From Desulfuromonas sp. (GTDB lineage: Bacteria > Desulfobacterota > Desulfuromonadia > Desulfuromonadales > SZUA-401): a stretch of 48,554 bases of DNA. Position numbers and translations under genes: made by a program. Below the pieces are notes generated by a model. It saw nothing but the letters and a program-made list of their open reading frames with translations, ran no database searches and was not told where the DNA came from. Location: NCBI GenBank assembly GCA_002869605.1, contig PKUI01000161.1, positions 1-48,554 of the forward strand, given 5' to 3'. Numbering within the stretch: position 1 is the stretch's first letter; the number at the start of each line of letters is the position of its first letter. Below are positions 36,756 to 45,468 of the stretch, piece by piece.

Positions 36756-37697
36756 ATGATGTTTCTGGAAATTCTCAATATCGTCCTGCCGGTTTTCGCG
36801 GTCATCGGGCTCGGCTTTCTGCTGCGCCGCTGGCAGATGATTGATCAGCCTTTCATCCATCAGACCAATCGTCTGGTCTTCTATGTCGCCCTGCCATTGC
36901 TGCTGTTCTACAAGATCGGCACGGCCGATTTTTTCCACAGCTTCAACGCCACTCTGGCGGGGATCTCCGTTGTCGGCCTGCTTATAGCCTTCGCCGGGGC
37001 CTACGTCTGGGGTAAAATGCGCAGTTATCCTGCGTCAACCCTCGGCGCCTTCACCCAGGGCGCTTTTCGCGGCAATCTCGCCTACGTAGGTCTGGCCATG
37101 GTGTTCAATGCCTACGGGGAAGAGGGGTTGACCCGCGCCGGTCTGCTGATGGGTTTTTTAGTACCGGTTCTCAACCTGCTGGCGATCTGTGCCCTGCTAC
37201 TTCCCCAGCAAGACCGCAGCCGCGCAGCCGACAATGTCTCGTGGCTGAAACAGCTGGCGCTCAACCCGCTCATTATCGCCTCGGCCCTCGGCGTCCTCTG
37301 GAGCTTTTACTCCCTGCCGATGCCACTCATGCTCGAAAGATCGCTGCATATCGCCTCCGGCATGGCGTTGCCGCTGGCGCTGCTCGCCATCGGCGCCTCC
37401 TTCTCCCTCGAAAAGCTGCGCGGCGACCTGATGACGGCTTTTTTTGCCACCGGAATCAAACTCATCTGGCTACCGCTGCTAACCGCCGGGCTACTGCACC
37501 TCACGGGGGTTACCGGCCTCGATTTCGCCATCGGCGTGCTGCTCGCGGCGACTCCCGCGGCAACGGCCAACTACATTTTTGCGCAACAACTCGGTGGTGA
37601 CGCCGAACTCTCCGGATCAATCGTGATGATGTCGACTCTCTCCTCCTGCGTCACCTACACGATCATCCTGCTGCTACTCAGGAGCTTTGAGCTATGA
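36756..37697 (+). CDS. AEC-family (auxin efflux carrier type) transporter
   Basis: The 313-residue inner-membrane protein has about ten helices in two five-helix halves, with family features such as GLGFLLRRW near the N-terminus, QGAFRGNLAYVGLAM in the middle and an AATPAATANYIFAQQLGG segment near the end. Bacterial relatives export or import small organic acids such as malonate or malate. The ATG at 36756 is preferred since GGAG lies six bases before it; a second ATG follows at once. Its stop overlaps the next gene (ATGA). Confidence 0.9.
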   Translation: MMFLEILNIVLPVFAVIGLGFLLRRWQMIDQPFIHQTNRLVFYVALPLLLFYKIGTADFFHSFNATLAGISVVGLLIAFAGAYVWGKMRSYPASTLGAFTQGAFRGNLAYVGLAMVFNAYGEEGLTRAGLLMGFLVPVLNLLAICALLLPQQDRSRAADNVSWLKQLALNPLIIASALGVLWSFYSLPMPLMLERSLHIASGMALPLALLAIGASFSLEKLRGDLMTAFFATGIKLIWLPLLTAGLLHLTGVTGLDFAIGVLLAATPAATANYIFAQQLGGDAELSGSIVMMSTLSSCVTYTIILLLLRSFEL

Positions 37698-38701
37698 GCG
37701 GTGCGCGCGTCTCGGTGCTGATGGCGGTACATAACGAGGGAGAGTACCTTGCCGCCACCCTTGCCTCGCTGCAACACCAAACGCTCCACGACTGGGAGTT
37801 GGTGGTCGTCGATGATGGCTCCGACGACGCTACGCCCGAGATCCTCGCCGAGGTCGCCCGCCGTGACCCTCGCGTACAGGTCGTCTCTCCCGGAAAGATC
37901 GGCCTGGTAGCCGCCCTCAATCTTGGCCTAGAGCGGTGCCACGCGCCGCTGCTGGCGCGCATGGACGGCGACGACATCTGCCACCCGCAACGGTTCAAGC
38001 GCCAGCTGGAAACGATGACACACGCCCCGGACCTCGATCTCCTCGCCACCCGCATCCGTCACTTCCCCCGCCCCTCATTAAGCGACGGCATGCGCGCTTA
38101 CGAGGAATGGCTCAACAGCCACCTCGAGCATGATGAGATTGCACGCGATGTCTTCGTCGAGTCCCCCTTCGCCAACCCATCGGTGATGCTGCGCACCGCG
38201 AAGCTCAGGGATCTCGGGGGGTATATCGACTACGGCTGGCCCGAGGACTACGACCTGTGGTTGCGCTACGCCGCGTCCGGGGCCCGCTTTGCGCGCCTCC
38301 CGGAGACGCTGCTCTTCTGGCGCGACCACCCCGATCGCCTCACCCGCACCTCGCCGGCCTTCACGCTGCAGGCCTTCCGCACCTGCCGCGCCCACTACCT
38401 GCGCCAGGCCTACCTCGCGGGACACGACTCTGTGACCCTGTGGGGCGCGGGGAAAGAAGGGAAAGCCTGGCGCAAGACCCTGGAGAACATCGGCATCAGG
38501 GTGTCGCGCTGGGTGGAAATCGATCGCCGCAAGATCGGCCAGCGCATCCACTCCGCCCCGGTGGTGTCGTTCGACGCCCTCGCCCCCGGGCAGGGACCGA
38601 TGCTGATCACTATCGGCGCACGCGCGGCTCGCCCCCAGGTACGCGAGTTCGCTGCGGCGCGCGGCCTGCGCGAAGGGCATGATTTTATCTGTGTGACCTG
38701 A
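37694..38701 (+). CDS. Family 2 glycosyltransferase with C-terminal Rossmann-like extension
   Basis: The 335-residue protein has a GT-A domain (about 1-235): SVLMAVHNEGEYL, VVVDDGSDD, DGDD (metal-binding DXD at about 96-99) and GWPEDYDLWLR. It should transfer a sugar from a nucleotide sugar. The C-terminal part (about 245-335) begins VTLWGAGKEGKAW, which looks like a nucleotide-binding GxGxxG turn and is not part of the usual GT2 domain. The start overlaps the AEC transporter stop. Sugar and acceptor are unknown. Confidence 0.9.
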   Translation: MSGARVSVLMAVHNEGEYLAATLASLQHQTLHDWELVVVDDGSDDATPEILAEVARRDPRVQVVSPGKIGLVAALNLGLERCHAPLLARMDGDDICHPQRFKRQLETMTHAPDLDLLATRIRHFPRPSLSDGMRAYEEWLNSHLEHDEIARDVFVESPFANPSVMLRTAKLRDLGGYIDYGWPEDYDLWLRYAASGARFARLPETLLFWRDHPDRLTRTSPAFTLQAFRTCRAHYLRQAYLAGHDSVTLWGAGKEGKAWRKTLENIGIRVSRWVEIDRRKIGQRIHSAPVVSFDALAPGQGPMLITIGARAARPQVREFAAARGLREGHDFICVT

Positions 38702-38719
38702 CCCCGGAGAGTTTAAACC

Positions 38720-39346
38720 ATGAGTGACCCACGCCTGTTCAAACCGTTCACCATCGGTGAGCGCTTCCGCATCACCCCGCCCGACGAGGCGCCATCGACC
38801 GATGGACGCGCCGATTTGGTCATCGGCCGCGGCGCCTTCGGTTCCGGTGAGCACGAAACCACCGCCAGCTGCCTCGAACTTCTCGAGCAGACCGGAATCG
38901 CCAGCGGGAGCCACCTGCTCGACCTCGGCAGCGGCACCGGTATTCTCGCCCTCGCGGCGCTGCACTTAGGAGCCCAAAGCGCGGTCTGTATTGACATCAG
39001 CCCCGATGCCGTGCGCACCTGCGAATCGAACTGCGCACTGAACGGCTTCGGTGACAAGGTTCGCAACATCGCCGGAACCGTTGAAACCATCGGTGACGAG
39101 AGCTTCGACCTGATCCTCGCCAACATCTACGGCGATCTGCTCCTTGACCTCGCTCCGGCGATCGTTAAGCGCCTCAAGCCGGGGGGACACCTGCTACTCT
39201 CGGGGATGCTCTGGGAGTACGACTTCGAGGTGCGCAAGTGCTACGAGAAACTCGGCTGCACCCAGTACAAGAAACGAATGATGGAGGAGTTCTGTACCCA
39301 TCTCTATCAGCGGCAGCAAACCGTACAATCGGCCACAAGCACTTAA
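38720..39346 (+). CDS. PrmA-like SAM-dependent methyltransferase lacking the N-terminal domain
   Basis: The 208-residue protein resembles the catalytic domain of ribosomal protein L11 methyltransferase: GRGAFGSGEHETT, the SAM-binding DLGSGTGIL, ACIDISPDAV-like acidic loop and LANIYGDLLLDL. Full PrmA is about 290 residues with an N-terminal L11-recognition domain, which is short or absent here. Either it recognises L11 differently or methylates another protein. GGAGAG precedes the ATG at 38720. Confidence 0.85.
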   Translation: MSDPRLFKPFTIGERFRITPPDEAPSTDGRADLVIGRGAFGSGEHETTASCLELLEQTGIASGSHLLDLGSGTGILALAALHLGAQSAVCIDISPDAVRTCESNCALNGFGDKVRNIAGTVETIGDESFDLILANIYGDLLLDLAPAIVKRLKPGGHLLLSGMLWEYDFEVRKCYEKLGCTQYKKRMMEEFCTHLYQRQQTVQSATST

Positions 39347-39391
39347 CGATTCGTACTTAATGTGCTATTTTCCCGTGCCTAGCCTAAAACA

Positions 39392-39970
39392 ATGAGCCAA
39401 GCGATGCCGTATAAACTATCTCTGCAAATCATCCTGCTCTCCCTGGCGCTCAACCTGCTGGGAGCGACGTTAACCACGCTCATGAACGTACCACTGTTTC
39501 TGGACGCTATCGGGACCATGCTCAGCGCGGTGTTTCTCGGCCCATGGATAGGCGGCGTGCTCGGGTTGATGACCAACATCATCAAGGGCATCGCCTACAC
39601 CCCCCACTCGATCCCGTTCGCCCCGGTCAATTTTGCCATAGGTATTCTTACCGGTTACCTCACCATCTACGCCAAAGATTTCCGCCGCCCGCTGATCCCC
39701 CTTGCCATAGGAGGTATCGTCGGGCTCGCCACACCGGTACTGGCCGCCCCCATCGCGGCCTACCTGTTCGGCGGCATTACCGCGCACGGCATTGACAAGT
39801 ACGTAGTGGCCCTGTTCAACAGTGGCCAATCGATCCTCTCCAGTGCGTTCTGGGGACGCATCCCCTACAGCCTGGTCGACAAAATCGGTTCGGCCTTCCT
39901 GGTGTATGGTATCGTCCACGGCTGGAAACAGGCTGCGGAGACGCGCTTCCCGATCCTTTCCCGGCGGTGA
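39392..39970 (+). CDS. ECF-transporter S-component-like membrane protein
   Basis: The 192-residue protein has about five to six membrane helices and sequence features of vitamin-binding S-components: N-terminal helix, NVPLFLDAIGTML, GPWIGGVLGLMTNIIKG, FAPVNFAIGILTGYL. No energising EcfT/EcfA genes are nearby. Four bases after its stop begins a hybrid histidine kinase with a periplasmic substrate-binding domain, so it may serve sensing rather than transport. No convincing ribosome site; an ATG four codons in is possible. Confidence 0.82.
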   Translation: MSQAMPYKLSLQIILLSLALNLLGATLTTLMNVPLFLDAIGTMLSAVFLGPWIGGVLGLMTNIIKGIAYTPHSIPFAPVNFAIGILTGYLTIYAKDFRRPLIPLAIGGIVGLATPVLAAPIAAYLFGGITAHGIDKYVVALFNSGQSILSSAFWGRIPYSLVDKIGSAFLVYGIVHGWKQAAETRFPILSRR

Positions 39971-39974
39971 CCCA

Positions 39975-42122
39975 ATGCACCAGCCGCTGAAATTACTCTT
40001 AACCACCCTCTGCCTCTGGCTTCTGACGCTCCACCCCGGCCATGCAGACTCGCTTAAAATCGGCATCCGTTCAGACGCACAGCTTCTCGAATATGTAACC
40101 GCTGACGGCACGCCATCTGGTGAGCTTGTCGAACACTGGAAACAGTGGGGAAACGTCCGTGGCTACACGCTCGAATTCATCGCCATCGGGGACGCAAAAG
40201 CGGAACAACTTCTGAACGACAGAGTGCTCGACATCCTCGCCAACGCGCCGCCGAAGATGCAGACGGGCTACTCACAGGTGTATGACAAACATGCCTATTA
40301 CTTCATTACCCGGACCGGCAACTACCTAACAAGGCTGAATGAACTCCCGCTCGCAATTGGCATCCTCGCCAGCGACGCACCCTTTCTCACCGACATCCTG
40401 GTCGAGCGTGGACCATTGGTCTCCTTCCGCAATTACCACGAGATGTTGAGCGCCCTGCAACAGGGCAAGATCGGCATCATCGCGGCGAACGACATCGCTC
40501 TGAACATGGCGATTACCACGACAGATCTATTGAAGCTCCATTACGCTGACGAACCGTTCTACATCCACCCGGTGCGGGCGGCAGCGCTCCCGCACAACCA
40601 ACATCTGCTGAGAGATTTCACCAATTTACTCGAGCGACATCCCCCTGCACAAAGTAGTTCCTTCACCTCAAGATGGCACCCGAGCGCCCTCGGCTTCCGC
40701 CTGCCGTGGACCCTGATCGGCGCGGCGGCGACGATCCTGTGCATCTTATCGCTGATGATCTTCTTCTGGCTGATGAACAAGCGGCTCGAGCAGCAGGTCA
40801 AGGCGCAAACCGACGAAATTGCCCAGCAGAAGCAAGAGCTTGAAATCGACATCGAACGACGCAAGACGCTTGAGGTTGAGCTGAAATGGGCCAAGGCCAT
40901 GGCAGAGGCTGCTGCCGATGAGAAGTCGCGTTTCCTGGCCACCATGACCCACGAACTGCGCACCCCATTGATCGGAGTACTCGGCATGAACGAACAGATG
41001 CAACAGACTCCCATCACCGACCACCAGCGTTCCTTGCTTAACATCATACAGGACTCCGGCGAAACGCTGTTGTCACTGGTCAACGACCTTCTCGATTTTT
41101 CCAAAATTGAGACCGGGAAACTGAGCCTGCGCCTGGAGCACCTTAACCTGCCTGAGCTGGTAACAAAAACAACCACCCTGCTGCGGGGGCAGGCCGAGGA
41201 TAAGGGACTTGAGTTGCATTGTTCCATTGCCCCGGAAGCATCCTGGAACGTCGAGGCCGACGCTCTGCGGCTACAACAGATCCTTTTGAACCTGCTCAGC
41301 AACGCCATCAAGTTCACACCGACGGGGAGAGTCTCCGTACGTCTGAAGTTGGTCGAACGACAGCAGCAGCTCGGCATCTTCGCCCTCGAGGTGGAAGACA
41401 GCGGCATCGGCATGCACAGCGAAGAACGCGAGACCATCTTCTCCCCCTTCGTGCAGGCGGATAACGCCCACTCTGTCATCGCAAGGGGAACCGGCCTTGG
41501 GCTGGCGATTGTCGAACAACTCATCGAGATGATGTCGGGAACCGTTACCGTCGACTCACAACCGGGCCAGGGCAGCCTTTTCCGGGCAACGTTCAATGTA
41601 CAACTGCTCGACAGACTGGCCCCTGAACCCGCCAAAGTAGCTTCCGACGTGAAGCCACCGCCCCCACCGACAGGAACTGGCGAGGTAAAGATCAACGAAA
41701 CCAGGAATCCACCCCCCTCCGGGACTCTCAACCCCGCAGCGAGACGTCTACTGGTGGTCGATGATTATCCGGCGACCCGTGAACTGGTCAAACAATCCCT
41801 TATCAGCCAGGATCTCATGGTCGATGAAGCGGATAGCGGGGCTGTCGCCCTGACCCTTTGCGAGACGAACAGCTACGGCCTGATCCTCATGGACTGCAGT
41901 ATGCCCAAAATGGACGGACTGGAGACGACACGGCGGCTGCGCGAACGTAGTTGCAACGCACCGATTGTTGCCCTCACCGCTCACTCGGACACCGAAACGA
42001 TTAACGCCTGTCTCGATGCCGGCATGAACGACTCTTTACCCAAGCCGTTTCGGCAGAAGCAATTGTTCGCTTTACTCGAGAAGTGGCTGAACCCTGAAGA
42101 GGGGGAAGATGGAAACGTTTGA
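39975..42122 (+). CDS. Hybrid histidine kinase with periplasmic solute-binding domain
   Basis: The 715-residue protein has a signal peptide (about 1-24), an SBP_bac_3-like periplasmic binding domain (about 25-225), a membrane helix (about 245-266), a coiled coil, HisKA with H326 (THELRTPL), a HATPase domain ([18 protein letters not shown]), a Pro-rich linker and a receiver domain with D640 (LILMDCSMPKMDG). The layout is BvgS/EvgS-like but shorter. No output regulator is adjacent, so an Hpt protein or phosphorelay partner must be elsewhere. The ATG at 39975 follows the S-component-like gene closely, implying joint function. Confidence 0.92.
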   Translation: MHQPLKLLLTTLCLWLLTLHPGHADSLKIGIRSDAQLLEYVTADGTPSGELVEHWKQWGNVRGYTLEFIAIGDAKAEQLLNDRVLDILANAPPKMQTGYSQVYDKHAYYFITRTGNYLTRLNELPLAIGILASDAPFLTDILVERGPLVSFRNYHEMLSALQQGKIGIIAANDIALNMAITTTDLLKLHYADEPFYIHPVRAAALPHNQHLLRDFTNLLERHPPAQSSSFTSRWHPSALGFRLPWTLIGAAATILCILSLMIFFWLMNKRLEQQVKAQTDEIAQQKQELEIDIERRKTLEVELKWAKAMAEAAADEKSRFLATMTHELRTPLIGVLGMNEQMQQTPITDHQRSLLNIIQDSGETLLSLVNDLLDFSKIETGKLSLRLEHLNLPELVTKTTTLLRGQAEDKGLELHCSIAPEASWNVEADALRLQQILLNLLSNAIKFTPTGRVSVRLKLVERQQQLGIFALEVEDSGIGMHSEERETIFSPFVQADNAHSVIARGTGLGLAIVEQLIEMMSGTVTVDSQPGQGSLFRATFNVQLLDRLAPEPAKVASDVKPPPPPTGTGEVKINETRNPPPSGTLNPAARRLLVVDDYPATRELVKQSLISQDLMVDEADSGAVALTLCETNSYGLILMDCSMPKMDGLETTRRLRERSCNAPIVALTAHSDTETINACLDAGMNDSLPKPFRQKQLFALLEKWLNPEEGEDGNV

Positions 42123-42318
42123 ACTCGAGGGACGTCCGTTTGTCGCCCTCTGTGACCTGCTCAAGTTGACCGGCATGTCCCACAGCGGTGGCAGTGCCAA
42201 GCTGGCAATTGCCGAGGGGCTGGTGCTGGTTGATGGCCACGTGGAGACCCGCAAGCGTTGCAAGATCCTGTCTGGACAGACAGTGACGTTCGAGGGACAA
42301 CAGGTGAAGGTCATGTAA
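42109..42318 (+). CDS. Small S4-domain RNA-binding protein (YbcJ-like)
   Basis: The 69-residue protein is a single S4 domain: FVALCDLLKLTGMSHSGGSAKLAIAEGLVLVDGHVETRKRCKI. The pattern places it with YbcJ-type proteins, which bind structured RNA and may act on ribosomes. It begins inside the last codons of the hybrid kinase gene (14-base overlap) with GAGGGGGAAG upstream. Confidence 0.9.
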   Translation: METFELEGRPFVALCDLLKLTGMSHSGGSAKLAIAEGLVLVDGHVETRKRCKILSGQTVTFEGQQVKVM

Positions 42319-42364
42319 ACCCAATGCGGGCAGCAAGGCTTAACCTCCGGGAGAAACCAAGCGA

Positions 42365-42745
42365 ATGAAAAATACGATTTACATCCTGTTGCTGCTTGTC
42401 GCGTTCGGCGCCGTCTATGTCCTCGGTTTTTGCCATGGCGTTAACGAAAGCGTTTACATGCTCTGGACAAACCAGGCACAAAGCTCCGTCATCACCCTAA
42501 AAATGCTCAACGAAGAAAATTACACCGGGGCAAGTGCGTTCAATGAGAACATTGTCGAAAACAGCCTGATCGCCATGCAAAGGGTCGACCGCGGCACCTG
42601 GCGCTACCTAAACTTCCCCTCAATGTACTTTTCCTACATGAAAACCTTCGGCGAGAGCGCGCAAAAAACCCGAAAGATCCGGGAAATGGTACTCATAGAC
42701 TATCAAAACACCTACCAGGACGCTCACAACCAGCCCCACCAATAA
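42365..42745 (+). CDS. Membrane-anchored protein of unknown function
   Basis: The 126-residue protein has one N-terminal membrane helix (about 5-23) and a periplasmic or cytoplasmic helical domain rich in Asn, Met, Tyr and Glu. I recognise no family. It is followed by a long gene-poor stretch and lies next to two sensory kinases. The ATG at 42365 sits about 15 bases after GGGAGAAACC, a fair ribosome site. Confidence 0.65.
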   Translation: MKNTIYILLLLVAFGAVYVLGFCHGVNESVYMLWTNQAQSSVITLKMLNEENYTGASAFNENIVENSLIAMQRVDRGTWRYLNFPSMYFSYMKTFGESAQKTRKIREMVLIDYQNTYQDAHNQPHQ

Positions 42746-43099
42746 ACGGCATTCTGGATACGCTGAAACCATCGATCGCCTTGTGTAACGGCAAGACCTA
42801 GTCTGGAGATGCACATTAGCACACCTTCGATCACAGGGTGTAACGTCAAGGTATCCGCACAAAGAAAGAGGTCGGTAAGCTTCTTTCCTGGTCTCTCCTC
42901 AAAGGGAATAAACGTAGCCACCAAAGAAATGGTGGTCGAAGAAACTATAGGTTAAGAGCCTTGGTGAGAAGTGGTAAATCGAGGACTTTCCCCTGCAAGA
43001 GATGTCCTGATTAAACGCAAAAAAATGGTAAAATATTTTATCTAATGCCGTTAAACATAATTCCAAACAGTCTCTTTGGGCTGAAATCAGGAAATGTAA
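42746..43099. other. 354-base gap with 24-bp imperfect direct repeat and AT-rich promoter-like end
   Basis: No convincing gene. TCGATC-N5-GTGTAACG-N-CAAG occurs at 42772-42795 and 42827-42850 (19 of 24 positions equal, 55 bases apart). The last 90 bases before the next gene are AT-rich with TATCTAAT (about 43038), a possible -10 region. Confidence 0.5.
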
Positions 43100-45367
43100 T
43101 TGCCTATGAGATTACATCCTATAGGATTTATCTTTGTTCCGGCATTTCTTATAAGTATTACATGTTTTCCCCCCTGTCATCTTTGGGCTTCAGGTGAAGC
43201 TCCCTCAAAAGTCCTCTTTCTCAGCTCATATCACCCAGGGTTCCCAACCTTTTTCCAGCAGGTCGAAGGAATAAAGTCTGCCTTTAAGGACAAATCTATC
43301 CTTCTCGATATCGAGTTCATGGACAGTAAAAGGTTCCCCGACCCCGAAAGTATCGACCTGTTTTACCGTACACTGTCGAGCAAGCTATCGAAGCTCGATC
43401 CTTACGACATCCTCATCACGGGCGATGACAACGCCTTATCCTTTGCCATTGAGAGGCAACAGGAGTTTTTTCCACAACTGCCGATCGTATTTATGGGCGT
43501 GAACAACGTGGCCAAGGCCATGGAGCAGAACAACAATCGCTTCATAACCGGTGTCATTGAGACCGTTTCGATGCAGGAAACTCTGGAGTTGATCACCAGG
43601 CTCCACCCGGAGACGAAACGGATCCTTGCGCTGGTCGATGACACACCAAGCGGCCAAGGAGACCTGATAACATTTCATAGCTACGAAATATCGTTCGCAC
43701 CTGTTGTGTTATCGGAGCTATCCCTGACCAACCTCACTTTTGATGAACTTGCCACGCAACTCAAACGTCTCGGTGACGGAGATGTCGTATTACTTCTTTC
43801 GGCCTACAAGGACAAAAACAACAAATCCCTACTGTTTCATGAAAGCTTGCAACTCATCAGGGCAAACCTTTCACGCCCGCTTTATCATCTCTGGTTCCAT
43901 GGCATGGGTGACGGTGTTCTCGGAGGCAAGGTCGTCAGTCACGACCAACAGGGCAAAGCCGCAGCAAATATAGCGTTAGATATTCTCGATGGACGACAGC
44001 CAGAAGATATTCCCGTCACAAGCGAGAGCCCGAACGTCTATATTTTTGATTACAACGAAATGCAACGCTTTAACCTCGCTCCCTCAACGCTTCCACAGGG
44101 AAGCATCATCTTAAATCAGCCCTACTCCTATTATCAGGAGCACAAAAAGCTGATCTGGAGTTGTCTCGGGATATTTTCCGGCTACTCCATTCTGGTCTGT
44201 ATCCTGCTAATCAATATCCGGCATCGCAAAACTGCTCAAGAGGCCTTAAGGGCCAGCGAAGAAAAGTTCAGGCTCTTACTTGACTCTACAGCTGAGGCAA
44301 TTTATGGCGTCGACACCGAAGGAGACTGCATATTTTGCAACCCCGCCTGCCTGTCCCTGCTTGGATACAAAAGTGAAGCCGTCATTCTCGGGGAAAACAT
44401 GCACACTCTGATGCACCATCACCGTAAGGACGGGACTGAGTATCCGGAGAATGAATGCTTGATTTGTCAGGTCTGTGTCGATGGAAAAGGCGTTCGTGTA
44501 GACAGCGAGGTGTTCTGGCGTACAGATGGAAGCACTTTTGATGCGGAGTACACTTCTTTCCCGATACGTAAGGGGAACGAACTGGTCGGGGCAGTTGTTG
44601 CGTTCCACGATATTTCAGAACGAAAAAGGGTCGAGGAGGCTTTAATTGAAGCGAAAAAGTTTGCAGAAGAAACCAGCCAATTAAAAAGCGAATTTCTGGC
44701 AAAGATCAGCCATGAGATCCGCACACCTATGACCGTCTTCCTGTCGGCGATTGAGCACCTGATAGACCTTGATAAGGACCCAGAGCATCAAAGAATTCTT
44801 GAACTGGCCGACCTGTCATCCCGACGACTCCATACGCTGGTGGAGGGAATTCTCGACTTTTCAAAACTTGAAGATCGGAATCTTGAGCTGGATGAAAGAA
44901 CGGTTGTTTTGAGAAACAGCCTGGAAGAAACGTTAAAATTGATGCAGGAGAAAGCCCGTCAAAAAGGTCTCCGTATAGACCTGAAAATAGATGCGAACGT
45001 ACCCGAAGAGATTACCTGCGATGATTATAGATTGAGCCAGATTCTTTTGAACCTGATCAGCAACGCCATCAAGTTTACGGAAATCGGCAGCGTGCAACTC
45101 ACTGTCTCGCAAAATGATAACAACCTGGTATTTGAGGTCCGCGATACAGGCATCGGCATACCGGAAGAAAAATACGAAACTATCTTTGAGGACTTCAAAC
45201 AGGCCGACAATAGTATTACACGCAAATACGGTGGCGCTGGCCTCGGATTGGCAATTGCACGAGGGCTTGTCGAGCTTATGGGAGGGCAAATCTCTGTTCA
45301 AAGCCAGTTGGACCAGGGGAGTGCCTTTACCTTCAACATCCCCCGGAAAACTGCGGCGCAAGGGTGA
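43100..45367 (+). CDS. Orphan sensor histidine kinase with ABC substrate-binding-like periplasmic domain and PAS
   Basis: The 755-residue protein has a signal peptide (about 1-30), a periplasmic domain resembling PF04392 ABC substrate-binding proteins (about 35-335; VLFLSSYHPGF, ITGDDNALSFA), a membrane helix (about 351-373), a PAS domain (about 385-510), HisKA with H538 (SHEIRTPM) and a HATPase domain (NLISNAIKFT, GAGLGLAI). No receiver is fused or adjacent. TTG at 43100 has AGGA seven bases upstream; the ATG at 43106 is the alternative. Base composition is visibly lower in GC than neighbours, hinting at acquisition by transfer. Confidence 0.88.
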   Translation: MPMRLHPIGFIFVPAFLISITCFPPCHLWASGEAPSKVLFLSSYHPGFPTFFQQVEGIKSAFKDKSILLDIEFMDSKRFPDPESIDLFYRTLSSKLSKLDPYDILITGDDNALSFAIERQQEFFPQLPIVFMGVNNVAKAMEQNNNRFITGVIETVSMQETLELITRLHPETKRILALVDDTPSGQGDLITFHSYEISFAPVVLSELSLTNLTFDELATQLKRLGDGDVVLLLSAYKDKNNKSLLFHESLQLIRANLSRPLYHLWFHGMGDGVLGGKVVSHDQQGKAAANIALDILDGRQPEDIPVTSESPNVYIFDYNEMQRFNLAPSTLPQGSIILNQPYSYYQEHKKLIWSCLGIFSGYSILVCILLINIRHRKTAQEALRASEEKFRLLLDSTAEAIYGVDTEGDCIFCNPACLSLLGYKSEAVILGENMHTLMHHHRKDGTEYPENECLICQVCVDGKGVRVDSEVFWRTDGSTFDAEYTSFPIRKGNELVGAVVAFHDISERKRVEEALIEAKKFAEETSQLKSEFLAKISHEIRTPMTVFLSAIEHLIDLDKDPEHQRILELADLSSRRLHTLVEGILDFSKLEDRNLELDERTVVLRNSLEETLKLMQEKARQKGLRIDLKIDANVPEEITCDDYRLSQILLNLISNAIKFTEIGSVQLTVSQNDNNLVFEVRDTGIGIPEEKYETIFEDFKQADNSITRKYGGAGLGLAIARGLVELMGGQISVQSQLDQGSAFTFNIPRKTAAQG

Positions 45368-45420
45368 ATAATCCACGAAAACACGGCAGACAACGTTACA
45401 CAGTCAGACAATCTAAACAC

Positions 45421-45450
45421 AAAAAAAGCCGGGCCAAGGCCCGGCTTTTG
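45421..45450. terminator. Bidirectional terminator between the orphan kinase and valS
   Basis: AAAAGCCGGGCC-AA-GGCCCGGCTTTT is a perfect 12-pair stem, with seven T on the minus strand. It follows both convergent genes. Confidence 0.93.
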
Positions 45451-45468
45451 ATCTATTAAAATGGCAAC

